Under the pieces are notes generated by a model that worked only from the letters and a program-made list of their open reading frames with translations, made no database searches and was not told the origin of the DNA. This document shows positions 45,897 to 54,932 of a stretch of DNA of 64,000 bases, one piece after another; positions within the stretch are counted from its first letter, which is position 1, and each line of letters begins with the position of its first letter. The DNA is from Bacteroidota bacterium (lineage in GTDB: Bacteria > Bacteroidota > Bacteroidia > Chitinophagales > Chitinophagaceae): assembly GCA_030706605.1 (NCBI GenBank), contig JAUZOE010000013.1:1-64000 (forward strand), given 5' to 3'. The translations under genes were made by a program, and so were the position numbers.

Positions 45897-46841
45897 ATGT
45901 TGTTTAAAACCGACACAAAAGAATTCAGGGGCAGGTGGATTGAATATGTTTATGATCTGCAGGATAAAATTTGTAATGCCTTAGCAGAAGAGGATGGCAA
46001 AAGTGTTTTCAAAACTGATGAATGGGTAAGAGGTGTTGAAGGAAAAGGAGGTGGTGGTGTAACCAGAGTAATTGAAAATGGGAACGTATTTGAAAAAGGT
46101 GGTGTAAATACTTCTGTTGTTTATGGGAAGGTTACTAATGCCATGCGTAATCAATTAAAATTAGAAGGAAGTAAATGGTTCGCGTGTGGATTATCCTTAG
46201 TGATACATCCGCTTAATCCTTTTGTTCCGACTGTTCATGCTAACTGGCGTTATTTTGAATTATATGATGAGGAAGGGAATGTAATAGAACGGTGGTTTGG
46301 TGGTGGTACAGATCTTACTCCCTATTATTTATTTGAAGAAGATGTTAAACATTTTCATTGCACCATTAAAAATGCAATGGATAAATTTGGAGTGGATAAC
46401 TATCCAAAATATAAAAAATGGTGTGATGAATATTTTACCAATACACACCGGAACAATGAAATGCGTGGAGTAGGGGGTGTTTTTTATGATCACCTGCGAC
46501 CTGAAAATGAATCAGAAGCAGAGGAATTGCTTTCGTTTCAACAATCTGTTGGAAATATTTTTTTGGATGCGTATTTACCAATAGTAAAGAAAAGAAAAGA
46601 TATATCTTTTACAGATCGAGAAGTTGAGTGGCAGGAAATAAGGCGAGGCCGTTATGTAGAATTTAATTTAATCCATGATCGTGGAACCTTGTTTGGGTTA
46701 AAAACAAATGGCCGGACAGAAAGTATTTTAATGAGCCTGCCGCCAAGAGCGAGATGGTTGTATGATTACACTCCTGAAGCAGGAAGTGCGGAATATAAAT
46801 TGTTACAGGCATGTTTGCATCCTCAGAATTGGGTAGATTAA
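45897..46841 (+). CDS. hemF: Oxygen-dependent coproporphyrinogen III oxidase HemF
   Basis: A 314-residue protein. GVEGKGGGGVTRVIENGNVFEKGGVNTSVVYG, HANWRYFELYD, WFGGGTDLTPYY and NEMRGVGGVFYDHL followed by the late RRGRYVEFNLIHDRGTLFGLKTNGR are standard HemF blocks. It needs O2, which points to an aerobic lifestyle. A 10-codon reading frame overlaps its start (45875-45907) but I give it no weight. Confidence 0.97.
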   Translation: MLFKTDTKEFRGRWIEYVYDLQDKICNALAEEDGKSVFKTDEWVRGVEGKGGGGVTRVIENGNVFEKGGVNTSVVYGKVTNAMRNQLKLEGSKWFACGLSLVIHPLNPFVPTVHANWRYFELYDEEGNVIERWFGGGTDLTPYYLFEEDVKHFHCTIKNAMDKFGVDNYPKYKKWCDEYFTNTHRNNEMRGVGGVFYDHLRPENESEAEELLSFQQSVGNIFLDAYLPIVKKRKDISFTDREVEWQEIRRGRYVEFNLIHDRGTLFGLKTNGRTESILMSLPPRARWLYDYTPEAGSAEYKLLQACLHPQNWVD

Positions 46842-46875
46842 TATCATCATTAAATTTCTAAATCAGCAATAACCT

Positions 46876-47850
46876 ATGTATTTACAAAGAAGAAACAGAA
46901 TCCTTCGCCAATCACCTTCTATCAGAAGTATGGTTGCAGAGACCGTGTTGTCTGCCAATGATTTTATTGCACCCTTATTTATAGACGAAGGGAAAAATAT
47001 AGAATTCGAAATTCCGTCAATGCCCGGCTACTATCGCCGTTCTTTAGATGGCACGCTTATAGAAATAAAAGAATTGTGGAGTCTTGGAATAAAAAGTGTT
47101 TTACTATTTATCAAAGCCCCGGATGAATTAAAAGACAATACAGGAAAAGAAGCCTGGAATGATGATGGATTAATGCAACGCAGTATCAAAGCTATTAAGA
47201 ATGCTGTGCCTGAAATGGTGGTGATGACAGATGTTGCATTGGATCCCTATTCATCTTTCGGGCATGATGGCATCGTCGAAAATGGTGAAATAGTGAATGA
47301 TCCAACTGTAGAAGCATTAGTAAGAATGAGCTTGAGCCATGCAAAAGCAGGAGCAGATTTTGTGGCTCCCAGCGATATGATGGACGGCCGGATCGGAGCT
47401 ATTCGTGAAGCACTGGAACAAAATAATTTTACTAAAACCGGCATTATGGCTTATAGCGCAAAATATGCTTCCTGTTTTTATGGGCCATTCAGAGATGCTC
47501 TGGATTCTTCCCCTGGGTTTGGTGATAAAAAAACCTATCAAATGGATTATGCAAACCGGTTAGAAGCGATAAAAGAGGCTGAGATCGATGAAGACGAAGG
47601 TGCTGATATCATTATGGTAAAACCGGCAATGGCTTATCTTGATATAATACGTGAAGTTAAAAACAGTGTAAGCCTTCCTGTAAGTGCCTATCATGTAAGT
47701 GGAGAATATGCTATGATAAAAGCAGCAGCAAAAATGGGCTGGCTTAATGAAGATAAAGCAGTACTTGAAAGCCTTACTTCTATAAAAAGAGCCGGAGCAG
47801 ATTTAATAGCTACTTATTTTGCAAAAGATGCTGTAAAATTATTATCATAA
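46876..47850 (+). CDS. hemB: Delta-aminolevulinic acid dehydratase HemB
   Basis: A 324-residue protein. The two Schiff-base lysines are K196 ([16 protein letters not shown]) and K249 ([12 protein letters not shown]). The metal loop reads [16 protein letters not shown], with no zinc cysteines, so this is a Mg-type enzyme. Joins two ALA molecules to porphobilinogen. Its position after hemF and before hemL is not pathway order. Confidence 0.97.
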   Translation: MYLQRRNRILRQSPSIRSMVAETVLSANDFIAPLFIDEGKNIEFEIPSMPGYYRRSLDGTLIEIKELWSLGIKSVLLFIKAPDELKDNTGKEAWNDDGLMQRSIKAIKNAVPEMVVMTDVALDPYSSFGHDGIVENGEIVNDPTVEALVRMSLSHAKAGADFVAPSDMMDGRIGAIREALEQNNFTKTGIMAYSAKYASCFYGPFRDALDSSPGFGDKKTYQMDYANRLEAIKEAEIDEDEGADIIMVKPAMAYLDIIREVKNSVSLPVSAYHVSGEYAMIKAAAKMGWLNEDKAVLESLTSIKRAGADLIATYFAKDAVKLLS

Positions 47851-47896
47851 ATTAATTTCAACATCTCTGGTTTTCCCTAATTCAAAATCAACAATT

Positions 47897-49177
47897 ATGA
47901 ACATACATAATAGTGAATTGCTTTTTTCCCGCGCACAGCAATCAATTCCCGGTGGAGTAAATTCTCCGGTGAGAGCATTTAAAAGTGTAGGTGGCAATCC
48001 TTTATTCATGAAGTCTGCAAAGGGTGCATACCTTTTTGATGAAGATGGAAACAGCTATATAGATTATATTAATTCGTGGGGGCCAATGATTCTGGGTCAC
48101 GCATTTGAACCGGTAGTAAATGCCATAAAAGAAAAGGTTGCCAATTCAACTTCGTTTGGAGCTCCTACCCGACTGGAAGTTGAAATGGCGGAACTCATAA
48201 AAAGTATGGCGCCTAATGTAGATCTCATTCGTATGGTAAGCAGCGGTACTGAGGCGTGCATGAGTGCAGTGCGTTTGGCAAGAGGATATACAGGAAGGAA
48301 TAAAATTATAAAATTTGAAGGTTGTTATCATGGGCATGCGGATTGTTTTTTAGTGAAAGCAGGAAGTGGAATAGCAACCTTAAATATTCAAACAGTTCCC
48401 GGGGTAACAGCAGGTGTTGCTAATGATACGCTTACTGCTCCTTATAATAACCTGACTGCGGTAGAAAAATTAGCAGCGGAAAATAAAGGACAAATAGCAG
48501 CAATTATTATAGAACCTATCGTTGGCAACATGGGCTGTATTCTTCCCCAGCCAGGTTTCCTGGAGGGATTACGTAAATTATGTGATGAAGAAAAAATTGT
48601 CTTCATTTTTGATGAAGTAATGACGGGTTTCCGGTTAGCACCGGGAGGTGCCCAGGAAAAATTAAAAATTAATGCAGACCTGGTCACTTACGGAAAAGTA
48701 ATTGGCGGCGGCTTACCTGTTGGTGCATTTGGTGGTAAAAAAGAAATTATGCAACATATCGCCCCTTTGGGAAATGTTTACCAGGCTGGCACATTAAGCG
48801 GAAATCCAATTGCAATGATTGCCGGTTTTACTCTCCTCAATGAATTAAAAAATAATCCATCTATTTATTCAGAACTTGAGAAAAAAGGAGCTACTCTTGA
48901 AAAGGGATTACGTGAAATTTTAGAGTACAAAAAAATTCCACATCAGATTAACCGCATGGGAAGTATGATGAGTCTCCATTTTTGCGATCATGAAGTTGTA
49001 GATTTTGAATCTGCTTCAAATGCTGATATTGCTTTGTTTAATAAATTATTTCATCATCTTCTTGAAAATGGAATTTATCTTCCGCCTTCAGGCTATGAAA
49101 GTTGGTTCCTCAGTAATGCGTTAAGTTCTGGAGATATAGAAAAAACTATTAATGCATTCAAAAATTTTGCTTTTTAA
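47897..49177 (+). CDS. hemL: Glutamate-1-semialdehyde aminomutase HemL
   Basis: A 426-residue PLP enzyme. [16 protein letters not shown] starts it; the PLP lysine is K267 ([18 protein letters not shown]); [18 protein letters not shown] is family typical. Makes ALA from the HemA product. Last gene of the hem operon, followed by a gene-free 455 bp. Confidence 0.97.
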   Translation: MNIHNSELLFSRAQQSIPGGVNSPVRAFKSVGGNPLFMKSAKGAYLFDEDGNSYIDYINSWGPMILGHAFEPVVNAIKEKVANSTSFGAPTRLEVEMAELIKSMAPNVDLIRMVSSGTEACMSAVRLARGYTGRNKIIKFEGCYHGHADCFLVKAGSGIATLNIQTVPGVTAGVANDTLTAPYNNLTAVEKLAAENKGQIAAIIIEPIVGNMGCILPQPGFLEGLRKLCDEEKIVFIFDEVMTGFRLAPGGAQEKLKINADLVTYGKVIGGGLPVGAFGGKKEIMQHIAPLGNVYQAGTLSGNPIAMIAGFTLLNELKNNPSIYSELEKKGATLEKGLREILEYKKIPHQINRMGSMMSLHFCDHEVVDFESASNADIALFNKLFHHLLENGIYLPPSGYESWFLSNALSSGDIEKTINAFKNFAF

Positions 49178-49632
49178 TTCCACTTACACAATTCTATCAT
49201 TAGGAAAAATGATAAAAAAAGAAAGCGAAGAATTACATCTCCACCTTCAACGGAACCTTTTAACTGCAAGTATCTGATTGGTATATAAAAAATATCCTAC
49301 TCTTCAGTAAAGTAATTTAAAAATTAAATCAGTGTTTTTCATTCTTGCAACGGCCAATATATTCATTTATGAATATTATTGAATATAGGTTCTGCTTACT
49401 ATTATAAATTTTATGCCAAATCATTTTTTTTGTGAATAAATAATTGGGTTTTTGTGATTGATTGGTATTTATTTAACATATTTAAAAATAAATTGAATCA
49501 AAAGAACAAAAGCAGGTGACCCGTTTGGTGCAACATTTAATTAAAAGATAATTATGATAACCCATCCGAAAGTAAATTAGCGCATAAAATCAGTACCTTT
49601 GCCTCCTTTTTTAGTTGAAGGTTTAATATAAA
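49178..49632. other. Gene-free region between hem operon and ileS
   Basis: An AT-rich stretch. An inverted repeat TATCATT/AATGATA (49195-49214) follows hemL but is trailed by A rather than T on the plus strand, so it is not a clear terminator. The ileS -7 box lies at the right end. No RNA gene or ORF of note is seen. Confidence 0.6.
49594..49601 (+). promoter_or_regulatory. -7 box of ileS
   Basis: TACCTTTG matches TAnnTTTG and is followed by GCC as in other boxes here. It is 31 bp before the ATG. No -33 TTTG within 19-21 bp. Confidence 0.6.
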
Positions 49633-52600
49633 ATGAAGCAGAAATATCGTGAATACCGGCAGTTGAATCTTACAGAAATTGCTGATGAAATATTATCATC
49701 ATGGAATAATGAAAATACTTTTGAAAAAAGTATTACTTCAAGAGAAGGAAATCCGCCTTTTGTTTTTTATGAAGGTCCCCCAAGCGCCAATGGTATGCCT
49801 GGAATTCATCATGTAATTTCAAGAACTTTAAAAGATTTGGTTTGCCGGTATAAAACTTTACAGGGGTTCCAGGTAAAACGTAAGGGTGGATGGGACACAC
49901 ATGGGTTACCGGTAGAATTAGGAGTAGAAAAATTGTTGGGAATAACGAAAGAAGATATTGGTAAAAAAATATCGGTTGAAGAATACAATGCTACTTGTCG
50001 TAGGGAAGTGCTCAAGTTTAAAGATAAATGGGATGAACTAACAAATAAAATGGGTTACTGGGTTGACCTTAAACATCCATATATTACCTTTGAAAATAAT
50101 TATATCGAAACATTGTGGTGGTGCCTTAAGGAGTTGTACAAAAAAGGATACCTCTATGAAAGTGTTAGCATTCAACCTTATTCACCCGCCGCCGGAACTG
50201 GTTTAAGTTCGCATGAATTAAATCAACCCGGAACTTATAAAGATGTAAAGGATACCAGTGTGGTGGCGATGTTTGAGATAGTCAGAAATAAAAAATCAGA
50301 ATTTTTATTTCAAACTTTAAATAATGAAGTAAATCCTGGTTCCGGTGAAATATTTTTTATAGCCTGGACTACTACTCCATGGACTCTTCCATCCAATCTT
50401 GGATTGACGGTAGGTGTTCATATAGATTATGTTTTGGTCAAAACATTTAACCCCTATACACATCTTCCGATAAATGTAATTTTGGCAAAATCGCTCATTC
50501 ACCAGTATTTCAAAACTGAAAATGAAAATGGTGATTTTGAAAATTTTGATGAGAAAGTAAAACATCTTCCCTGGAAAATATTAGCAGAATTTATAGGGAG
50601 AGATTTAGAGGGGATTTCTTACGAACAACTTCTTCCTTCCGAAGCCAATACTTTGGAAAAAATAAGGGAAATAACTCCAGGCGCCGAACCTTTTAAAATA
50701 ATTGTAGGAGACTTTGTTACTACAGAAGACGGTACTGGCATTGTTCACACTGCTCCAGCTTTTGGCGCAGATGATTATAAAGTGGGCAAAAAAAATAACC
50801 TTGGCATTTTAACACTCGTTGATAAAGAAGGGAAATTTGTTGAGGGTGTTGGTGAATTCAGTGGTCGTTTTGTAAAAGATTACAAAGATGAAGTCAATTA
50901 TACTGATGTAAATGTGGATATTTCTGTAAAATTAAAGAAAGAAAACCGGGCCTTTAAAGTAGAAAAATTCGAACATAATTATCCGCATTGCTGGCGTACC
51001 GATAAACCTATTATTTATTATCCTCTGGATGCATGGTTCATTAAAACCACTGCTGTAAAAGACAGGATGATCGAATTAAATAAAACCATTAACTGGAAGC
51101 CTGCATCTACTGGAACCGGAAGATTTGGTAACTGGTTAGAAAATATGGTGGATTGGAATTTGAGCAGAAGCCGTTACTGGGGAACGCCGTTGCCAATTTG
51201 GCGCACGGAAGATGGAGATGAAGAAAAATGCATCGGGTCCATAGACGAATTAAAAGCTGAAATCAAAAAATCAGTTGATGCAGGTTTGTTAACTTTTGAA
51301 CCAGCCGAGGATGTTACATCCGGAATTGATAATCTGATTTCAGATTTACATAAACCTTTTGTGGATAATATTGTTTTAGTTTCCTCAAAGGGACAACCTA
51401 TGAGACGTGTAGCTGATTTGATAGATGTATGGTTTGATAGTGGCGCTATGCCTTATGCACAATGGCATTTCCCTTTTGAAAATCTGGAAGAGTTTAAGAA
51501 TAATTTTCCGGCAGATTTTATTGCAGAAGGAGTTGATCAAACCCGTGGTTGGTTCTATACATTACATGCCCTGGCCGTTTTATTGTTTGATAGCGTAGCT
51601 TATAAAACCGTTGTAAGTAATGGGTTGGTACTTGATAAGAATGGGAATAAAATGAGTAAACGCGTTGGCAACGTGATAGACCCATTTGAAACCCTGGAGA
51701 TTTTTGGTCCTGATGCTACGAGGTGGTATTTAATTACCAATGCATCACCATGGGATAGCTTAAAGTTTGATATAGAAGGGATTAAAGAAGTTCAACGAAA
51801 ATTTTTCGGAACACTTTATAATACTTATCAATTTTTTGCACTTTATGCCAATGTAGATGAGTTTTCTTTTGAAGAAAGCGCTATCCCTGTAAAAGATCGT
51901 CCGGAAATAGACCAATGGATTCTTTCTTCACTGAATACATTAATAAAAAATGTAACCAAAAGCCTGGATGATTATGAACCCACACAGGCGGGAAGATATA
52001 TCGAGGATTTTGTAGATGCGCAATTAAGTAATTGGTATGTAAGACTTTGCCGACGTAGGTTTTGGAAACCAGTGAAGACAAAGGCGGATGGCAATACTAA
52101 TGAAACAGAAGATACAAAAGATAAGGTTTCAGCCTATCAAACTTTATATGAATGCCTGGAAGTAATCAGCGGATTAATAGCGCCAATCGCCCCTTTCTTT
52201 AGCGATTGGTTATTTAAAAATCTGAATACAGTTACTAGAAAAATAGGTGCAGACTCAATACACTTATCCAATTTTCCAAAAGCTATTGAAAGCTCAATAA
52301 ATACATATCTTGAAGAACGAATGCAATTAGCCCAGGATATTTCGTCACTCATATTATCACTTCGCAAAAAAGTAAATATTAAAGTAAGACAGCCACTTCA
52401 AAAGGTAATTGTTCCAGCCACGGATAGCACTTTTGAGCAGAAAATCAGGTTAATAGAAAATATTATCAAATCAGAAACCAATATTAAAGAGGTAGAAATC
52501 ATTCCGGCTACCAATAATTTTATCAAAAAGAAAGCAAAAGCCAACTTTAAATCTTTGGGTAAAAAATTAGGTTCTAAAATGAAATGGGCAGCAGAGAAGA

Positions 52601-53064
52601 TTCAAAATCTTGATGATGCAGCCATTAATCAGATCCAGGAAAATGACTTTCTGTTAAATCCAGGCCATAATGACAAAAAAGAAGATCCTATCTATATTAA
52701 TTCAGAAGATATTGATGTGACTACCAATGATATAGAGGGTTTTGAAGTAGCAGTTAAAGGTAACCTTACTGTGGCACTTGATCTGGTAATAACTCCTGAA
52801 CTTAAAAATGAAGGATTTGCAAGAGAATTCATTAACAGGATACAGAATATTAGAAAAGAAAGAAATTTTGAATTAACCGATAAAATCCTGCTAAGTATTG
52901 AAGATAAAGGTGATGTCAAAGATATAATTACAGAATATAATGAGTATATTTGCTCCGAAATTTTGGCAGATAAAATCGATTTCCCTAATCAAATTTCAAT
53001 TGGCACCACAATTGAAGTTAATAATGACACTTTAACAGTAAAAGTCACAAATAAAGGCAATTAA
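49633..53064 (+). CDS. ileS: Isoleucyl-tRNA synthetase, type 2
   Basis: A 1143-residue class I synthetase. The HIGH-type site is SANGMPGIHH (GIHH 57-60) and the KMSKS site is K673-MSKR-677. The zinc-binding FPG/IleRS C-terminal finger of type 1 enzymes is absent; instead there is a long helical/anticodon end, as in eukaryote-like type 2 IleRS. Type 2 enzymes are known for low sensitivity to mupirocin. Normal length for this clade. The Lys-rich DksA-like gene starts 2 bp later. Confidence 0.95.
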   Translation: MKQKYREYRQLNLTEIADEILSSWNNENTFEKSITSREGNPPFVFYEGPPSANGMPGIHHVISRTLKDLVCRYKTLQGFQVKRKGGWDTHGLPVELGVEKLLGITKEDIGKKISVEEYNATCRREVLKFKDKWDELTNKMGYWVDLKHPYITFENNYIETLWWCLKELYKKGYLYESVSIQPYSPAAGTGLSSHELNQPGTYKDVKDTSVVAMFEIVRNKKSEFLFQTLNNEVNPGSGEIFFIAWTTTPWTLPSNLGLTVGVHIDYVLVKTFNPYTHLPINVILAKSLIHQYFKTENENGDFENFDEKVKHLPWKILAEFIGRDLEGISYEQLLPSEANTLEKIREITPGAEPFKIIVGDFVTTEDGTGIVHTAPAFGADDYKVGKKNNLGILTLVDKEGKFVEGVGEFSGRFVKDYKDEVNYTDVNVDISVKLKKENRAFKVEKFEHNYPHCWRTDKPIIYYPLDAWFIKTTAVKDRMIELNKTINWKPASTGTGRFGNWLENMVDWNLSRSRYWGTPLPIWRTEDGDEEKCIGSIDELKAEIKKSVDAGLLTFEPAEDVTSGIDNLISDLHKPFVDNIVLVSSKGQPMRRVADLIDVWFDSGAMPYAQWHFPFENLEEFKNNFPADFIAEGVDQTRGWFYTLHALAVLLFDSVAYKTVVSNGLVLDKNGNKMSKRVGNVIDPFETLEIFGPDATRWYLITNASPWDSLKFDIEGIKEVQRKFFGTLYNTYQFFALYANVDEFSFEESAIPVKDRPEIDQWILSSLNTLIKNVTKSLDDYEPTQAGRYIEDFVDAQLSNWYVRLCRRRFWKPVKTKADGNTNETEDTKDKVSAYQTLYECLEVISGLIAPIAPFFSDWLFKNLNTVTRKIGADSIHLSNFPKAIESSINTYLEERMQLAQDISSLILSLRKKVNIKVRQPLQKVIVPATDSTFEQKIRLIENIIKSETNIKEVEIIPATNNFIKKKAKANFKSLGKKLGSKMKWAAEKIQNLDDAAINQIQENDFLLNPGHNDKKEDPIYINSEDIDVTTNDIEGFEVAVKGNLTVALDLVITPELKNEGFAREFINRIQNIRKERNFELTDKILLSIEDKGDVKDIITEYNEYICSEILADKIDFPNQISIGTTIEVNNDTLTVKVTNKGN

Positions 53065-53066
53065 CT

Positions 53067-54104
53067 ATGGCTATACAGAAAAAAAAGGCAACATCTGTTG
53101 TTCAAAAATCTAAGTCTAAAAAGGCAGTAGTAAAAAAGACTGTCCCGTTAAAAAAAGTAGCAGTAAAAAAGTCAGTTCCCGCTAAAAAAGTTGTAAAGAA
53201 AACGGCTGTAAAAAAAGTTGAACCCAAAAAAGCTACGCCTTCTAAAAAAGTAGCTGCTAAGAAACCTGTGGTTTCAAAAAAAGTAGTTTCAAAAAAAGCA
53301 ATATCTAAATTGAGTTCTTCAACAAAAGTTACTAAACCTATTTCAAAAACTTCACCGGTTAAAAAAACTGCTAAGGCCGGTGTAAAAAAAGCAGCACCTA
53401 ATAAATTGGCTACCCCTAAAAAAACATCAGTTAAAAAACCGACTGCGCCTGCAAAGAAAATTGCAAACAAGGTAGCAGCAAAAAAGACTTTAGAACCGGT
53501 AAAATCTAAAAAAGTTATCCCGGCGAAAAATGAAGTAATTGCAAAATCTATAGTTGAGCATAAAGTAAATTTAAAAAAAGCATTATCGAAAGTGAAAGAA
53601 AAAAATAAGGATAAAAAGAAAGCAGAGAAACCATTTGTAATGCCCAAAACCAGTACAGAAAAGGCTAGGAAATATGAACCTGAATTTACCAAATCAGTTC
53701 TTGATCAATCACCTGAAGAATATAGTGGCCCTACTATGCGCTACAGTGATAACGAATTGATTGAATTCAGAGAATTGATTTCAAGGAAACTTGAAACTGC
53801 TAAAAAAGAGCTTGGATATTTACAGGGACTTATTACCCGCAAAGATCAATTGGGTGGCGATGATTCAGATAACCGTTATATGACTATGGAAGATGGTAGC
53901 CTTAGCATGGAAAGAGAACAATTGAGCCAGATGGCCAGCCGCCAAATTACATTTATTGATCATCTTGAAAAGGCCATGATGCGAATAGAAAATAAAACTT
54001 ATGGAATTTGCAGAGTAACCGGTAAACTTATTGATAAAGCAAGATTAAGGGCTGTACCACATGCTACTTTGTCTATTGAAGCTAAGATGGGTATAACAAG
54101 ATAA
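53067..54104 (+). CDS. DksA/TraR-like protein with histone-H1-like N-terminal extension
   Basis: A 345-residue protein of two parts. Residues 1 to about 190 are low complexity, almost only Lys, Ala, Val, Pro, Thr and Ser in KKxxxKK/AVKK/PAKK blocks, like the tail of histone H1, and should bind DNA or RNA without folding. About 230-345 is DksA/TraR-like: RYSDNELIEFRELISRKLETAKKEL coiled coil, then YGICRVTGKLIDKARLRAVPHATLSIEAK. Of the four zinc cysteines only C315 remains, so the finger is metal-free or remodelled. It is 2 bp after ileS, and a strong terminator follows. Confidence 0.85.
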   Translation: MAIQKKKATSVVQKSKSKKAVVKKTVPLKKVAVKKSVPAKKVVKKTAVKKVEPKKATPSKKVAAKKPVVSKKVVSKKAISKLSSSTKVTKPISKTSPVKKTAKAGVKKAAPNKLATPKKTSVKKPTAPAKKIANKVAAKKTLEPVKSKKVIPAKNEVIAKSIVEHKVNLKKALSKVKEKNKDKKKAEKPFVMPKTSTEKARKYEPEFTKSVLDQSPEEYSGPTMRYSDNELIEFRELISRKLETAKKELGYLQGLITRKDQLGGDDSDNRYMTMEDGSLSMEREQLSQMASRQITFIDHLEKAMMRIENKTYGICRVTGKLIDKARLRAVPHATLSIEAKMGITR

Positions 54105-54125
54105 ATTTTTAATATTTTTAGTTAA

Positions 54126-54154
54126 AGAGAATTGTGAAAGCAATTCTTTTTTTT
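54126..54154 (+). terminator. Terminator after ileS and the DksA-like gene
   Basis: AGAATTG (54128-54134) pairs with CAATTCT (54141-54147), loop TGAAAG, then seven more T. Also useful for the convergent comF gene, since the A-rich left side would give a T tract on the minus strand. Confidence 0.8.
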
Positions 54155-54192
54155 GAAGGCTTATTAACTCGATTTTCTTAAATTTAAACTTA

Positions 54193-54891
54193 TCACCTGG
54201 TAGCTAATGCCAAAGCCGCTATACTTACAGTTACACTTTTTACTTTTAAAATTTCTGAAGCACATGCTTCCAATGTAGCTCCTGTAGTAATTACATCGTC
54301 TACCAATAAAAGATGTTTACCTTCTAATTGATGAGGATATAAAACTGAGAATGATTTTTTTACATTTTGCCATCTCTCATCCCGATGTTTCCTGGTTTGA
54401 GTCTCAGTGGAAATAATTCTTACCACATTTTTTGTAATGATTGGAATATTCATTACTTCCGAAATACCATCACAAAGAATAGCTGCCTGGTTAAATCCTC
54501 TTTTTCTTTCCTTTTTTTCAAACAATGGAAGGGGAATCACTGCATCTACATTAAAACGGTGACTGTTTAATAAACTCTCTCCTATTATCTTTCCAAGATA
54601 AGTTCCAATCCTTTTATTCCCTTTATATTTAAATTCATGAATAAGATTCTGAATGACAGATGCTTTGGAAAAATAAAATTCGCTCATGGCTGAAGTAATA
54701 GCGATCCTACCCCAAAATTTTTTTTCTACCGGGTTATTGGCATGAATTGCAAAATTGGTATAGGGCAAATCATTAATACATTCAAGGCAAAGAAAATTTT
54801 CATTATCAATAACATCAGTTCCACATCCGATACAATTGTGCGGATAAAATAAATGAAAAATTGGCAGTGATTTAAAGAAAGATTGTTTCAA
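54193..54891 (-). CDS. ComF-family phosphoribosyltransferase-like protein
   Basis: A 232-residue protein. N-terminal zinc site C-x2-C...C-x2-C (CIGCGTD, CLEC), then a PRTase domain: DAVIPLPLFEKKERKRGFNQAAILC and the PRPP loop LLLVDDVITTGATLEAC. ComF proteins support DNA uptake during competence in many bacteria, but the biochemical role is unsettled. Same strand as radA and 41 bp after it. Confidence 0.92.
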   Translation of the reverse strand: MKQSFFKSLPIFHLFYPHNCIGCGTDVIDNENFLCLECINDLPYTNFAIHANNPVEKKFWGRIAITSAMSEFYFSKASVIQNLIHEFKYKGNKRIGTYLGKIIGESLLNSHRFNVDAVIPLPLFEKKERKRGFNQAAILCDGISEVMNIPIITKNVVRIISTETQTRKHRDERWQNVKKSFSVLYPHQLEGKHLLLVDDVITTGATLEACASEILKVKSVTVSIAALALATR

Positions 54892-54932
54892 ATTAAGTCA
54901 ATTTGCTAATTGCTAAAATTCTATAAAGTTTC

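Noticed and set aside
45875..45907. 10-codon leader peptide before hemF
   Set aside because: No regulatory residues, no alternative hairpins; the operon continues through it.
49195..49214. Terminator after hemL
   Set aside because: The 7-bp A/T-rich stem is followed by A bases, not T.
53102..53692. 196-codon minus-strand ORF opposite the Lys-rich gene
   Set aside because: Phe/Thr/Ala-rich mirror of AAA/GCT/GTA codons; an antisense artefact of low complexity.
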